Shown piece by piece: positions 44,405-52,896 of a DNA stretch of 64,000 nt. The position numbers and the translations under genes are program-made. The DNA is from SHZI01 sp963802215 (GTDB lineage Bacteria > Pseudomonadota > Gammaproteobacteria > Steroidobacterales > GCA-2729495), in contig CAWDHQ010000001.1 in the NCBI GenBank assembly GCA_963802215.1, forward strand, positions 1,488,001 to 1,552,000, given 5' to 3'. How positions within the stretch are numbered: the first letter of the stretch is position 1; each line of letters begins with the position of its first letter. Below the pieces are notes generated by a model. It saw only the letters and a list, made by a program, of their open reading frames with translations. It was not told where the DNA came from and searched no databases.

Positions 44405-45366
44405 ACGACGTCCCACTGTTTCCGCTGCTGCGGCGGCAATGGACCCCGGTCCTGCCGCTGGTGGAGCTCACCCGGAATCCCCAGGCAGTGGAGGTTGCTG
44501 GCGAGAAGCTGGTGGTCTTCCAGGACAGCGGGGGCCAGTGGCACGCGTTGCTGGACCGCTGCCCCCACCGGGGGGCCGCGCTGTCCCTCGGCACGGTGCT
44601 GGAAGATGGCAGCCTGCAGTGCCGCTACCACGGCTGGCGATTCCGGGGGGATGGCGCCTGCACCCGGGTACCGCTGAATGCTCTGACCGCGAAGGCCATC
44701 GATTCCATCCGGGCCAGCGCCGTGCCCGTGCTGGAACTGGCGGGGGCGCTCTGGACCTACACGGGCACGCTGGGCGATGCGCCGGTCCCGCCGCCGCCGG
44801 CGCTTCCCGCCTCGCTCGAGGGCCCGCCCCGCCAGTTCGGCACCTACTGCCAGCACTGGACCGCCCACTGGACCCGGGCCGTCGAGAATTTCATCGACTT
44901 CGCCCACCCGTCCTACCTGCACCGGGACACCATCGGTGCCTGGACCCACGACTACGCCGAGGGCGGCGCGGTGGCGACCTCGGAAGTCCATGCCGAGTCC
45001 TGGGGCTTCAGCACCCTCAACCACTTCGGCAACCGGCGGCAGTCCTTCCGGGTGGACTGGTACCGGCCCAACCTGTCGCTGCTGCACTTCGGGGCCAGCG
45101 GCGAGGCAAAGCTGCACGTGTTCTCGATCCCGGTGTCGGCAACCCAGACCCGCGTCATGACCGTGCGCCGGTTGTCCCCCGGCGCCGACGCGGCCGCCTG
45201 GAGTGCCCGGGCCGCCTCCGTGGACAACACGATCCTCGACGAGGACCGGGTCGTGGTGGAGTCCCAGGCGGGCCCCGTTGACGACGCGGCGGAGATTTCC
45301 GTCGCCACGGACGCACCGGCCATCGCCTTCCGGCGCTGGTACCGGGAGATGCTTGCGGGACTCTGA
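44401..45366 (+). CDS. Second Rieske non-haem iron oxygenase, CTG start
   Basis: The 321-residue protein has LRRQWTPVLPLVEL (family N-terminus), Rieske motifs CPHRGAAL (about residues 54-61) and CRYHGWRF (about 74-81), and an iron site NFIDFAHPSYLH (about 163-174). No ATG, GTG or TTG allows the family N-terminus. CTG 44401 overlaps the upstream stop (CTGA) and is preceded at 7 bases by GAAGG. A GTG at 44461 would cut into the conserved start. It is probably co-translated with the first oxygenase. Confidence 0.85.
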   Translation: MNDVPLFPLLRRQWTPVLPLVELTRNPQAVEVAGEKLVVFQDSGGQWHALLDRCPHRGAALSLGTVLEDGSLQCRYHGWRFRGDGACTRVPLNALTAKAIDSIRASAVPVLELAGALWTYTGTLGDAPVPPPPALPASLEGPPRQFGTYCQHWTAHWTRAVENFIDFAHPSYLHRDTIGAWTHDYAEGGAVATSEVHAESWGFSTLNHFGNRRQSFRVDWYRPNLSLLHFGASGEAKLHVFSIPVSATQTRVMTVRRLSPGADAAAWSARAASVDNTILDEDRVVVESQAGPVDDAAEISVATDAPAIAFRRWYREMLAGL

Positions 45367-45390
45367 CCCTGCACGGCCGGCTGGCGCGCA

Positions 45391-45420
45391 AAAAAAAAGC
45401 CCCGCTCGAGCGGGGCTTTG
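45391..45420. terminator. Bidirectional terminator
   Basis: Stem AAAGCCCCGCT/AGCGGGGCTTT around a short CGAG centre, with an A-run before it (T-run on minus). It sits between the convergent Rieske and beta-barrel genes. It is the strongest classical terminator for the minus-strand gene. Confidence 0.85.
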
Positions 45421-45477
45421 AAGACTTCCCGTTGCCCTGCTTGACGTGCCAGGGCGTACCGGCCGGCAGGACCGTCG

Positions 45478-46137
45478 CTAGAGGACGTCGCCGAAGTTGA
45501 AGCGGGTGAAGAGAGTCAGGTTGTCGCCGGAAGCAGCCAGGGAGCCACCGCCGCTGCCGGTCAGGCCGGCGCGCAGGCCTACCGTCCAGGCGGGCGTGAT
45601 GAAGTACTGGCCGTACAACCGGACGCTGGTGTCGTTGAAGTCGAAGTCGCTGCTGCCTTCGCCGCCATCGACGCTGCCGTCGGTGTAAACCAGGGCGCCG
45701 CCAAATTCCACGTTGTCGGTAGCCCGGTAGCGGACGCCGGCCTCAAGGTTGAAGCCATCCGTGTCACCGAGGTCGCCGCCAAAGTCGACATCCGCATCGG
45801 CGTCGAAATAGCCCACCGAGAAGAACATCTGGGACTGGGCAGTCAGCCCCGTGTGATAGCCGAGGTTCAGCGCCCAGGTATCGATGTCCACGTCGCTGCC
45901 AATGTCAGTGCTGTCGGCATTGAGCATGCTGTAGGCCGCCTGGGCATAGAAATTGCCCGCGAATCCGAGGCTGCCGCCGACGCCAAAGCCGTCAGTGCTA
46001 TTGATGTCGCTGCCGTCTGCCTCAGTCCAGCCGCCCTCGACATAAGTCCAGGCGATGTCCGACGCGTCGGCGGCGTAGGTGCCGGCCGAAGCCAGCAGCG
46101 CGGCCGCGGATAAAAGTGCGATCCCTGTACGTTTCAT
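45478..46137 (-). CDS. Outer-membrane beta-barrel protein
   Basis: The 219-residue protein has a signal peptide (MKRTGIALLSAAALLASAGTYA). The rest is alternating polar/aromatic strands with acidic, Gly-rich loops (IAWTYVEGGWTEADGSD, FYAQAAYSMLNAD, LNLGYHTGL, FFSVGYFDADADVDFGGD, AGVRYRATDNVEFGGALVY). The final strand ends LFTRFNFGDVL with a terminal hydrophobic residue. It fits an 8-strand barrel. The substrate or partner is unknown. It is divergent from the FG-GAP gene. Confidence 0.82.
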   Translation of the reverse strand: MKRTGIALLSAAALLASAGTYAADASDIAWTYVEGGWTEADGSDINSTDGFGVGGSLGFAGNFYAQAAYSMLNADSTDIGSDVDIDTWALNLGYHTGLTAQSQMFFSVGYFDADADVDFGGDLGDTDGFNLEAGVRYRATDNVEFGGALVYTDGSVDGGEGSSDFDFNDTSVRLYGQYFITPAWTVGLRAGLTGSGGGSLAASGDNLTLFTRFNFGDVL

Positions 46138-46259
46138 TGAGTAAACTCCCTTTTCAAGAACTGTGCGTAATTACCCGGAAAATCACGGTTAGGTCGCAAC
46201 CGGCCGGGGATGGCAGCTTACAGGCTAAGTTGGCCTTTGTGTTAACTAAACATCACCAA

Positions 46260-47972
46260 ATGAGGCTGATTCTCGATTCCGGCATCTCATTGTGGCAGAT
46301 TTGCAACGCGCCAGCGGGCGCTGGGCACCGGCCACAACCCCGCTGCGCGCGGCCTGAAACCAGGGTCCTGACGTTGGCCCTGGCCTTGGTCTCGACCCTG
46401 GCCACGAGCTCCGTCGCGAGCGGCGAGGAAGCCTGCGTACCCCTTTACCGGAAGGGCGTGATCAACCTGCCCTTCAACCCTGCCTTCCTGCAGGTGGCCC
46501 CGTTCCCGGCCGGCAAGGACGGGGCAACCCGCGATGCGCTGCTGATGTCCAGCTTCTTCAATGTGGAGAAGGACGCCGCCGGGGAGACCGTCACCCGCGT
46601 CTTCGAGCGGGACCTGGCCGCCTGGATCCCGGACCTGCCGGCGGTGGACCCGGCCAGCTTCGATGCGCGCCGGGAGGTCGAGATCCTCACCGACCGGGCC
46701 GGCGAGCCCTTCCGCCACGTGTGGCCCAACGAGTCGGGCCGCGTGCCCGGGGGCGTCGTGCCCTTCGAGGCCGTGGTGGTCCCGGGCGGCTTCCTGGCCA
46801 CACCGAAACCCGGGCGCATCACGCTGGTAAACCTGGACGATCCGCGGCGCACCGAATACGTGGTGGTCGAGGCCGGTACCGGGACCCCGGACTGTTCCGC
46901 GGGCAAGGGTGCCGGCCAGATTCGCAACGACCGCTGGTTCTATCACCAGGCCCTGTTCCACGACATGGACGGCGACGGACTGAAAGACCTCGTCACCGCG
47001 CGCGCCAGCCTGATGCCGTTCCTGTACCAGTGCCCGCCGGTCGGCGAGCTGGTCTGGTTCCGGAATCCCGGCGCGGCGCTGAAGCCCGACGTGCCGTGGG
47101 AGGTCCGGGTGCTCGTGGGCCTGCCCACGGAGACTGACGGGCCCGAGGTGAACATGGCGCTTTCCGACCTGGATGGCGACGGCGTCCCGGAGATCATTGC
47201 CACGCACTTCTTCACCAGCGACCACATCACGGTGTTCGGCGCTCCGGCGGGCGGCCAGTGGAAGGACGTCGACCCGGGGCGGCGGCTGCTCCGGCGGAAG
47301 GTGATCATGACCGGCCAGGGCAGGCCCTTCGCCGTGGAGCCCGCAGACCTGAACGGCGACGGCCGCCTCGAGATCCTGACCAGCAATCACCAGGGCGACG
47401 GCTGCTTCGAGGTCACGAAGGACGTGATTCCCGGCCGTGTGATCGCACTGGAGCAGCCCGCGAGCGGCAAGCTCTTCGACGAGGACTGGACCATCCACAT
47501 CCTCAAGGACAACATCCGGCCGAATCCCACGTTCCCGAAGCCTGTGCGCGGGCCGGGTCGCCTGGCCCCTAACCGTGCGATCGCCTTCTGGCCGGAGCGC
47601 AGGATGGAAGAGGAAAAGGAAAAGCCGTGGATCGTCGTGGGCGGCGACGAAGCGTCCAGGGTCTGGGTATTGAAACCGGACAGCAGCAGGCCCGACGACT
47701 GGCGTTACGAGTCCGTGACGATCTTCGACATCAACGCCCACTACGGCGCGAACACCACCCAGACGATCGCGCTCGATCCCAAGGGCGAGGTGATCTCCAC
47801 CATCGGCGGCCTGGCCTGGCGCTACGACCGCCCCGGCGGGGACGGCAGGGCCGAGTTGTACATCCCGGTGTTCGAGGCCCGGCAGATCCACATCTTCAGC
47901 TTCCGGAAGGGCAAACGCGCCGACCGGGTGCGGTGCCCGGCCGACATCACGCTCGCCTGCCCCGCGCCGTAG
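46260..47972 (+). CDS. Secreted FG-GAP/VCBS-type repeat protein
   Basis: The protein is about 570 residues from ATG 46260. Three calcium-binding repeats are seen: HDMDGDGLKDL, SDLDGDGVPEI and ADLNGDGRLEI, spaced about 60-70 residues apart, as in integrin-like beta-propellers. A hydrophobic stretch (LTLALALVSTLATSSVASG) lies about 35 residues in and looks like a signal peptide. The true start may therefore be TTG 46374 or a nearby codon, and the start is uncertain. The stop is in a REP unit. It probably functions outside the cytoplasm; the partner is unknown. Confidence 0.78.
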   Translation: MRLILDSGISLWQICNAPAGAGHRPQPRCARPETRVLTLALALVSTLATSSVASGEEACVPLYRKGVINLPFNPAFLQVAPFPAGKDGATRDALLMSSFFNVEKDAAGETVTRVFERDLAAWIPDLPAVDPASFDARREVEILTDRAGEPFRHVWPNESGRVPGGVVPFEAVVVPGGFLATPKPGRITLVNLDDPRRTEYVVVEAGTGTPDCSAGKGAGQIRNDRWFYHQALFHDMDGDGLKDLVTARASLMPFLYQCPPVGELVWFRNPGAALKPDVPWEVRVLVGLPTETDGPEVNMALSDLDGDGVPEIIATHFFTSDHITVFGAPAGGQWKDVDPGRRLLRRKVIMTGQGRPFAVEPADLNGDGRLEILTSNHQGDGCFEVTKDVIPGRVIALEQPASGKLFDEDWTIHILKDNIRPNPTFPKPVRGPGRLAPNRAIAFWPERRMEEEKEKPWIVVGGDEASRVWVLKPDSSRPDDWRYESVTIFDINAHYGANTTQTIALDPKGEVISTIGGLAWRYDRPGGDGRAELYIPVFEARQIHIFSFRKGKRADRVRCPADITLACPAP

Positions 47973-48058
47973 GAGCGCCTTCAGGCGCGACCCCCTCCGG
48001 CGAGAATCGAGTCCGCGAGTCGCGAGCCGGAGGGGGTCGCGCCTGAAGGCGCTCCTAC
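47969..48058. repeat. REPIN read into the 3' end of a coding sequence
   Basis: Inverted REP pair with a long palindromic centre (CCTCCGG...CCGGAGG). Its left unit ends the FG-GAP gene (TAG 47970-47972). Its right unit and centre encode the last ~24 residues of the minus-strand dehydrogenase, whose TGA lies in the left unit. Confidence 0.9.
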
Positions 48059-49090
48059 AACACCCGGCAGGGTCAGCACGTAGTCGGCGCCCATGAGCAT
48101 CGACGGCGTGTAGTAGCCGCCGGGCACCTCGGCACCGAGCAGGCGCTGGACGATGCCAAGCGCGGCGGTGACGGTGAGATCGTAGCCATTGGGTGTGTCG
48201 ATCTCCATGCGGCGCTCCTCACCCCGCGCGTTGCGCACCTCGCCCCAGACGCGGGAACGCGTGCGGCGCCGGGACTCGGCCGACGGCCCCTGAACCCGCG
48301 CCTCGACCCGCCGCTGCAGGTACCGGACGACGGCCGGCCACGCGAGCAACGGCCGCACCCAGTTGGCCCGGCGCGCGGCCGCGATTGCCCGCGGCGACGC
48401 GACCAGGTAGGTCTCGATATCCGGGATGCCGGTGGACACCCAGGCCGTGTAGAGGTCGCCCCAGGGAATCGTCATGGCGGTCCTTAACCGGCCGTCGTGG
48501 TCGAAGGTGCGGGTCTTCCAGGCGAGTGGGACGGCAACGAGCTCGCCGTTCCGGCGCACCCGGCCGCCGCGCGCCAGGCCCTCGACACCGGTCTTGGTGG
48601 TGCCGGGGCTCGCGCCGCCCCCGGCCTCGAAGCCGAGCACCAACGACGTTGCGTCGGGCAGCTCGCGCCTGAGCATCGCGGCAACGCAGTCGGTGGGGAC
48701 GACATCGAAGCCGGCGCCCGGGAGCACCACGATGCCGCGCTCCCGTGCCCGTGAATCCTGCGCGTGGCAGTGGGCGAACACGTCGATCTCGCCGGTGATG
48801 TCGAGGTAGTGAACACCGGCGGTCAGGCAGCCCGCCAGCATGGGAGCGCAGGTGGCCGAGAACGGCCCGGCGCAGTGGAGGACGAGTGAGATTCCCTTCA
48901 GCGCCGCGACGAGACCAGCGGCGTCGGTGAGATCGAAGACCCGCACCGGCAGGCCCAGTTCCCTGCCGAGAGCCCGGAGCGCGACGGCATTGCGCCCGGC
49001 CAGGACCGGCTCCAGGCCGCGTCGTGCGGCCTCGGTGGCCATCAGCCGCCCAGTATAGCCGTTGGCGCCATAGAGAAGCCACTGGGTCAT
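47981..49090 (-). CDS. Saccharopine dehydrogenase-like (trans-acting enoyl reductase type) protein
   Basis: The 369-residue protein has an N-terminal Rossmann fold (WLLYGANGYTGRLMATEAARRG, about residues 4-25; VLAGRNAVALRALGRELG). LHCAGPFSATCAPMLAGCL (about 71-89), GVHYLDITGEIDVF, and GAGFDVVPTDCVAAMLRREL (about 125-144) follow. This is the saccharopine dehydrogenase-like oxidoreductase family, which includes mycobacterial trans-acting enoyl reductase. The final residues (GAPSGATPSGSRLADSILAGGGRA) are translated REPIN sequence and not ancestral. The substrate is unknown. Confidence 0.85.
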   Translation of the reverse strand: MTQWLLYGANGYTGRLMATEAARRGLEPVLAGRNAVALRALGRELGLPVRVFDLTDAAGLVAALKGISLVLHCAGPFSATCAPMLAGCLTAGVHYLDITGEIDVFAHCHAQDSRARERGIVVLPGAGFDVVPTDCVAAMLRRELPDATSLVLGFEAGGGASPGTTKTGVEGLARGGRVRRNGELVAVPLAWKTRTFDHDGRLRTAMTIPWGDLYTAWVSTGIPDIETYLVASPRAIAAARRANWVRPLLAWPAVVRYLQRRVEARVQGPSAESRRRTRSRVWGEVRNARGEERRMEIDTPNGYDLTVTAALGIVQRLLGAEVPGGYYTPSMLMGADYVLTLPGVVGAPSGATPSGSRLADSILAGGGRA

Positions 49091-49128
49091 AATCCAAACT
49101 GTACAGCGTCACGGCACCGGAATCTCCG

Positions 49129-49332
49129 ATGAGCAACGAGTCCACCCCGCCGGATGCACCGGTCGCCAGCCCCTGCGTCGGCATCTGCTGCATCGGAAGC
49201 GACGGCCTGTGCTTCGGGTGCCTCCGCACCCGGGCGGAACTTTCAGCCTGGGGCACGGCGACGCCAACCGAAAAGCGGGAGATCCTCGGCCGCTGCCAGG
49301 TCCGGCAGCAGCAGCAGGCGGCTCCCCGCTGA
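49129..49332 (+). CDS. DUF1289 small Cys-rich protein
   Basis: The 67-residue protein has the DUF1289 pattern SPCVGICCIGSDGLCFGCLRTRAELSAW split over about residues 14-41. Four Cys suggest an Fe-S or zinc site, and a C-terminal helix (TEKREILGRC) follows. The function is not known. ATG 49129. It overlaps the DUF167 gene at CTGA. Confidence 0.88.
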   Translation: MSNESTPPDAPVASPCVGICCIGSDGLCFGCLRTRAELSAWGTATPTEKREILGRCQVRQQQQAAPR

Positions 49333-49556
49333 AGACGATCCAGGTCAAGGTGAAGCCCAACGCCCGGGAGAGCGCCCTAGAGCAGCTCGCCGACGGCACC
49401 TGGCTCGCAACCCTGAAGTCACCCCCGGTGGACGGCAAGGCCAACGCCGAACTCATCGGCCTGGTGGCCCGGGAGTTCGGCCAGCCGAAGTCGCGGGTGT
49501 CGATCCGGCGGGGGACATCCGGCCGGCTCAAGCTGGTGACGATCGCCGGCGACTGA
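49329..49556 (+). CDS. DUF167 (YggU) family protein, CTG start
   Basis: The 75-residue protein has the YggU pattern: IQVKVKPNARESAL (about residues 4-17), LATLKSPPVDGKANAELIGLVA (about 26-47), and SRVSIRRGTSGRLKLVTI (about 55-72). Its first beta strand (TIQVKVKPNA) begins at the second codon after CTG 49329. That CTG overlaps the DUF1289 stop (CTGA) and is preceded by a weak AGGCGG. GTG 49350 would cut the first strand. Such proteins are widespread with unknown function. Confidence 0.85.
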   Translation: MKTIQVKVKPNARESALEQLADGTWLATLKSPPVDGKANAELIGLVAREFGQPKSRVSIRRGTSGRLKLVTIAGD

Positions 49557-49598
49557 CCCGAGGTTCCCGGTGAAATCAGCAGGGACCCGGCCGGCGGC

Positions 49599-50585
49599 TC
49601 AGCGCCGCGGCCCGGGAAAGCCGCCCTCCGGCGGCGGGCAGATGTTGTCGATCTCGGCCAGCTCCTCCGCGGACGGCCGCCATGCTGCCGCGTCGACATT
49701 CTGCTCGAGCTGCGCGACTGTCGTCACGCCGGCGATGACGCTCGAGACTGCCGGCTTGCCCGCAAGCCAGCCCATCGCCAGCTGCAGCATGCTGTGGCCG
49801 TGGCGCTCGCAGAGCCCGGCCAGCTGCGCCACCTTGTCCAGCCTCTGGGGTGAGGCGAAGGCGGCGGCCGCCCAGGCCCCCCACTTGGCGAGGCGCGAAT
49901 CCGCCGGGAAATCACGGCCCGGCAGGTACTTGCCCGACAGCAAGCCGCTCTCGAGGGGGAAGTACGGCAGGATGCCGAGGCCGAAGTGCGCGACTGCCGG
50001 CAGGACCTCCTTCTCGAGATCCCGGCTCAGGATGCTGTAACGGTTCTGCGCGGAGATGAAGGGACTCAGATGATGCTCGCGGGAGGTCCAGGCGGCGTCG
50101 GCGATCTGCCACGCGGCGAAGTTGGAGCAACCCACGTAGCGAACCTTGCCCTGGCGGACCAGGTCGTCGAGGGCCCGCAGCGTCTCTTCGATCGGCACCG
50201 TCGTGTCGGCACGATGCATCTGGTACAGGTCGATGTAGTCGCTGCCGAGCCGCCGCAGGCTGCCCTCCACCGCCTGCATGATCCAGCGACGCGAGCCGCC
50301 CTGCATCCAGGCCTGGTCGGCGGACATGGGGCCGGCGAACTTGGTGGCGACGATCACCTGGGGCCGGCGCGGGCCGAGCGCCCTGCCGAGGTACTCCTCC
50401 GACGCGCCGCGATTGCCGTACACGTCCGCGGTGTCGAAGAAGTTCACGCCCAGCTCGAGCGCCCGATTGACGATCGCGGTGGCCTGGGCCTGGTCGTTCA
50501 TGGCCCCGAAGTTCATGCAGCCGAGGCCGGCCAGGGAGACCTGCAGGCCGGACCTGCCGAGGGAGCGGGTTTCCATCTGCGCCAT
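49599..50585 (-). CDS. Aldo/keto reductase
   Basis: The 328-residue TIM-barrel enzyme starts METRSLGRSGLQVSLAGLGCMN. It has the catalytic Asp/Tyr in GVNFFDTADVYGN (about residues 46-58), Lys in VIVATKFAG (about 77-85) and His in YIDLYQMHRAD (about 117-127). The NADP-binding stretch is near WLAGKPAVSSVIAGVTTVAQLEQNV (about 276-300). It resembles the YakC/AKR13-type group. The substrate is unknown. The neighbouring csp gene is transcribed towards it, with a terminator between. Confidence 0.9.
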   Translation of the reverse strand: MAQMETRSLGRSGLQVSLAGLGCMNFGAMNDQAQATAIVNRALELGVNFFDTADVYGNRGASEEYLGRALGPRRPQVIVATKFAGPMSADQAWMQGGSRRWIMQAVEGSLRRLGSDYIDLYQMHRADTTVPIEETLRALDDLVRQGKVRYVGCSNFAAWQIADAAWTSREHHLSPFISAQNRYSILSRDLEKEVLPAVAHFGLGILPYFPLESGLLSGKYLPGRDFPADSRLAKWGAWAAAAFASPQRLDKVAQLAGLCERHGHSMLQLAMGWLAGKPAVSSVIAGVTTVAQLEQNVDAAAWRPSAEELAEIDNICPPPEGGFPGPRR

Positions 50586-50608
50586 CACTCAATGGTGCAC
50601 AAGATCCC

Positions 50609-50643
50609 CAAAAAAACGAAGCCCCGGACCAGCCGGGGCTTCG
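50609..50643 (-). terminator. Rho-independent terminator of the cold-shock gene
   Basis: Stem CGAAGCCCCGG/CCGGGGCTTCG (50617-50627 with 50633-50643) is followed on minus by a T-run (50609-50616). It sits 35 bases after the csp stop. Confidence 0.9.
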
Positions 50644-50677
50644 TGGTCGTCACGCCACGCTGATCAGGTTGAACTGA

Positions 50678-50881
50678 TCAGGAAGCGCGCAGGTTCGCTG
50701 CCGAAGGCTTGCCGCGCTCGTTGGTGACTTCGAAAGTCACGCTCTGGCCCTCATTGAGGGTCGCGAGGCCGGCAGCCTGGACGGCGGTCACGTGGACGAA
50801 AACGTCCTTCGAACCATCCGACGGCTGAATGAAACCATAGCCCTTCTGGGCGTTGAACCACTTAACAGTACCGGTAGCCAT
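50678..50881 (-). CDS. Cold-shock domain protein
   Basis: The 67-residue single OB-fold protein has RNP1 (KGYGFIQP, residues 13-20) and RNP2 (DVFVHVTAV, about 26-34). KWFNAQKG and the NERGKPSAANL end are also present. It is an RNA chaperone of the CspA type. The 5' region (50882-50990) is AT-rich, unlike its surroundings, and probably forms the structured leader. Terminator follows. Confidence 0.95.
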   Translation of the reverse strand: MATGTVKWFNAQKGYGFIQPSDGSKDVFVHVTAVQAAGLATLNEGQSVTFEVTNERGKPSAANLRAS

Positions 50882-51114
50882 TTGGTAAGCACCTCTTAAA
50901 AATTAAAAAAATACGTCTAAAAAACAGACACTGCCGGATCCTGCGACGGGCGCGGGACCGCGGACAACCTGGGCTTATGGGTGGCTACTAGGTTTGAGTA
51001 TCCCGGACGGGATGCTGTGGACGAGGCAGGGCCAAAATCGAAGATTGCCCTGTCACGCTAGTCTAAGCAGGGGCCTGCGTCAACCAGCAGAGCTCCCGGG
51101 CGGGGCGGGTTCGG

Positions 51115-51942
51115 CTATTTCCTCACCGCCAGCACGCCGTCGCCGCTGAATTCCGTGGCAAATCCCGCTGCCCGGAGGCGCTTCGCCACCTCCGCGGGCA
51201 CGTCGCGCCCGGTGGTCAGCCTGTTGGGCGTGCCGGTGTAGTGGAACAGCCGCCCACGGCGCCGGATGACACGCGCCATCTGGTCGTAGAAGGCCTGGGA
51301 ATAGAGTTCCCCGGCAATGCCGAAACGGGGCGGGTCGTGGAGGATCGCGTCGACGGATTCGCCTGGCAGCGTCGTGATCGCCTCGCTGATGTCGCCCCTC
51401 GTCAGCTCGAGTCCGGCGCAGCCTGCGCCGCTGCCTTCGGGGGACCAGGGGTTCAGGCTGCGCAGCCAGATCACGTCGGGGTTCTTCTCGAAGGACAACA
51501 CCCGCGAGGCTCCGCCCGCGAGGCACCAGGCCGCGAAATACCCCAGCCCCCCGCAGGTGTCCAGGATCACCTTGCCCCGCGGCTGGATGAGATCGACCTT
51601 GCGCCGCGCATCGTCCCAGGGAGAAACCTTCGCGGTGGGGAGCATCTTGATGCCGTCGATCTCGAAGGTCGGAGGGCCCCACTCCGTCGGCACGAGCTTG
51701 ATGAGCGAGTCCCGGTAGCGCGACACGGGCTGGAACGCCGCGCCATCCCAGTGGTAGATCGTCCGGTCCCTGCAGGTGGCCAGCCAGGGATAGCGCTGGC
51801 CTGCGTAATGCCAACCGTCGGCGTCCACGTGGACGGTCGTCGTCGAGCGCTCGAGGTCCAGTGAGCACTCGACGGCTGGCACGCCATCCCGCGACGCCGC
51901 TCGCAACGCCTCGCATACCGGCAGCGTCAGCAGTGGATGCAC
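51115..51942 (-). CDS. COG2521-like class I methyltransferase
   Basis: The 275-residue protein has FEIDGIKMLPTAKVSPWDDARRKVDLIQPRGKVILDTCGGLGYFAAWCLAGGA in parts (about residues 92-145). It includes the SAM motif ILDTCGGLGYFA, then VLSFEKNPDVIWLRSLNPWS, and the DPPRF catalytic-type motif (AILHDPPRFGI, about 197-207). This is the pattern of the small COG2521 family of predicted methyltransferases, first noted in archaea. The start is GTG 51942, one base after the 2OG oxygenase stop, giving an operon. The acceptor is unknown. Confidence 0.78.
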   Translation of the reverse strand: MHPLLTLPVCEALRAASRDGVPAVECSLDLERSTTTVHVDADGWHYAGQRYPWLATCRDRTIYHWDGAAFQPVSRYRDSLIKLVPTEWGPPTFEIDGIKMLPTAKVSPWDDARRKVDLIQPRGKVILDTCGGLGYFAAWCLAGGASRVLSFEKNPDVIWLRSLNPWSPEGSGAGCAGLELTRGDISEAITTLPGESVDAILHDPPRFGIAGELYSQAFYDQMARVIRRRGRLFHYTGTPNRLTTGRDVPAEVAKRLRAAGFATEFSGDGVLAVRK

Positions 51943-51943
51943 T

Positions 51944-52654
51944 CTAGGTTGCGCTGGCCTTGAGCCAACCCGTAAGCGAGTAGCGGAAGGTGGGCGCAAA
52001 GCTCGCCACCTGGCTGACCGAGTGGGGATGGGGCACCCGGAAGATGCTCAGCACATTGAAGCCGGGCGTGAGCCCCCGCTCAATGTGGCCTCCCGCATCG
52101 TGGAACAGCAGCAGGCCGCCAAATTCGGGGCGCCAGTTCTTCGTCAGGCCGAGGACATAGGCGTACAGCCGGTGCTTGCCCTCCACGTGATCGTCATGGG
52201 TGGTCAGGAAATGCCCGGGACGGTAGCGCGTGGCCTGGAGGTCCGCGGTGGCGATACGCTTGTCGCCGGTCAGGTCGCGGAGGAATCCGGCAAACGCCCC
52301 CCCGACGATCAGGTCGTGGACGCCGGCTATCAGTGGCGGCAGCGCACCGCCGCCGGCCGCGATGTCGCCAATCGGGTAGTTGTCATAAGCGTACTGGAAG
52401 CCGCGCGTCGCCCCCGCCGCGATTCCGCTGGCGATGGCCTCGCGGGCGGCGGCGTCGATGGCCGCCACCTGCAGGGGGTGGACGTCGTGGTGACGGCCCT
52501 GATGATTGAGTACGAAGCGCCAGTCGACGACCTGGGCCAACGTGCTGTGCAGCGCCTCGGCGGCTTCCCTGTCCAGGAAGGCCGGAAGCTGCGTCCAGCC
52601 CCGGTCCGCCAGCTCCTGACGACGCAGGCCGGCATCGGTACGGGGAGCAATCAC
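51944..52654 (-). CDS. 2OG-Fe(II) oxygenase
   Basis: The 236-residue protein has a double-stranded beta-helix core. The first metal ligands are in HFLTTHDDHVEGKHRL (about residues 150-165; H-x-D). The second His is in FRVPHPHSVSQV (about 208-219), and the 2-oxoglutarate-binding Arg is in FRYSLTGWL (about 225-233). It resembles the YbiX/prolyl-hydroxylase-like group. It may act on a protein or small molecule; its operon partner is a methyltransferase. The ATG overlaps the stop of the truncated gene before it. Confidence 0.87.
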   Translation of the reverse strand: MIAPRTDAGLRRQELADRGWTQLPAFLDREAAEALHSTLAQVVDWRFVLNHQGRHHDVHPLQVAAIDAAAREAIASGIAAGATRGFQYAYDNYPIGDIAAGGGALPPLIAGVHDLIVGGAFAGFLRDLTGDKRIATADLQATRYRPGHFLTTHDDHVEGKHRLYAYVLGLTKNWRPEFGGLLLFHDAGGHIERGLTPGFNVLSIFRVPHPHSVSQVASFAPTFRYSLTGWLKASAT

Positions 52655-52863
52655 CGCGACGCCTCCAGGAGTGATTGGCCGCGGAGCACGTCGTCCACGC
52701 GGGCACCGCGCAGGCGGCCCGTGTCGGTGGTGACGAGCGCATCAGCAGGAGTGCTGGCCAGCCGGGTGCAACCCGACAGGACACTAAGGACCAGAATCAG
52801 CGTGCTGAACCGGAAGCCCGCGCGTCGGGTTGTCCGGCGCGGGTCGTGACCAAATCGCGTCAT
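52651..52863 (-). pseudogene. Truncated lipoprotein carboxylesterase remnant
   Basis: The 70-residue ORF starts with a basic stretch and lipoprotein signal (FSTLILVLSVLSGC). It continues LVTTDTGRLRGARVDDVLRG, the conserved first strand of type-B carboxylesterases (TxxGxxxG). It then stops abruptly. The remaining 400-500 residues of such an enzyme are absent. The stop overlaps the next ATG (ATGA), so the remnant may serve as a leader for coupled translation. Confidence 0.55.
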
Positions 52864-52896
52864 CTGCCGGAGGATAGCCCACCCCGGCGACGCTGG

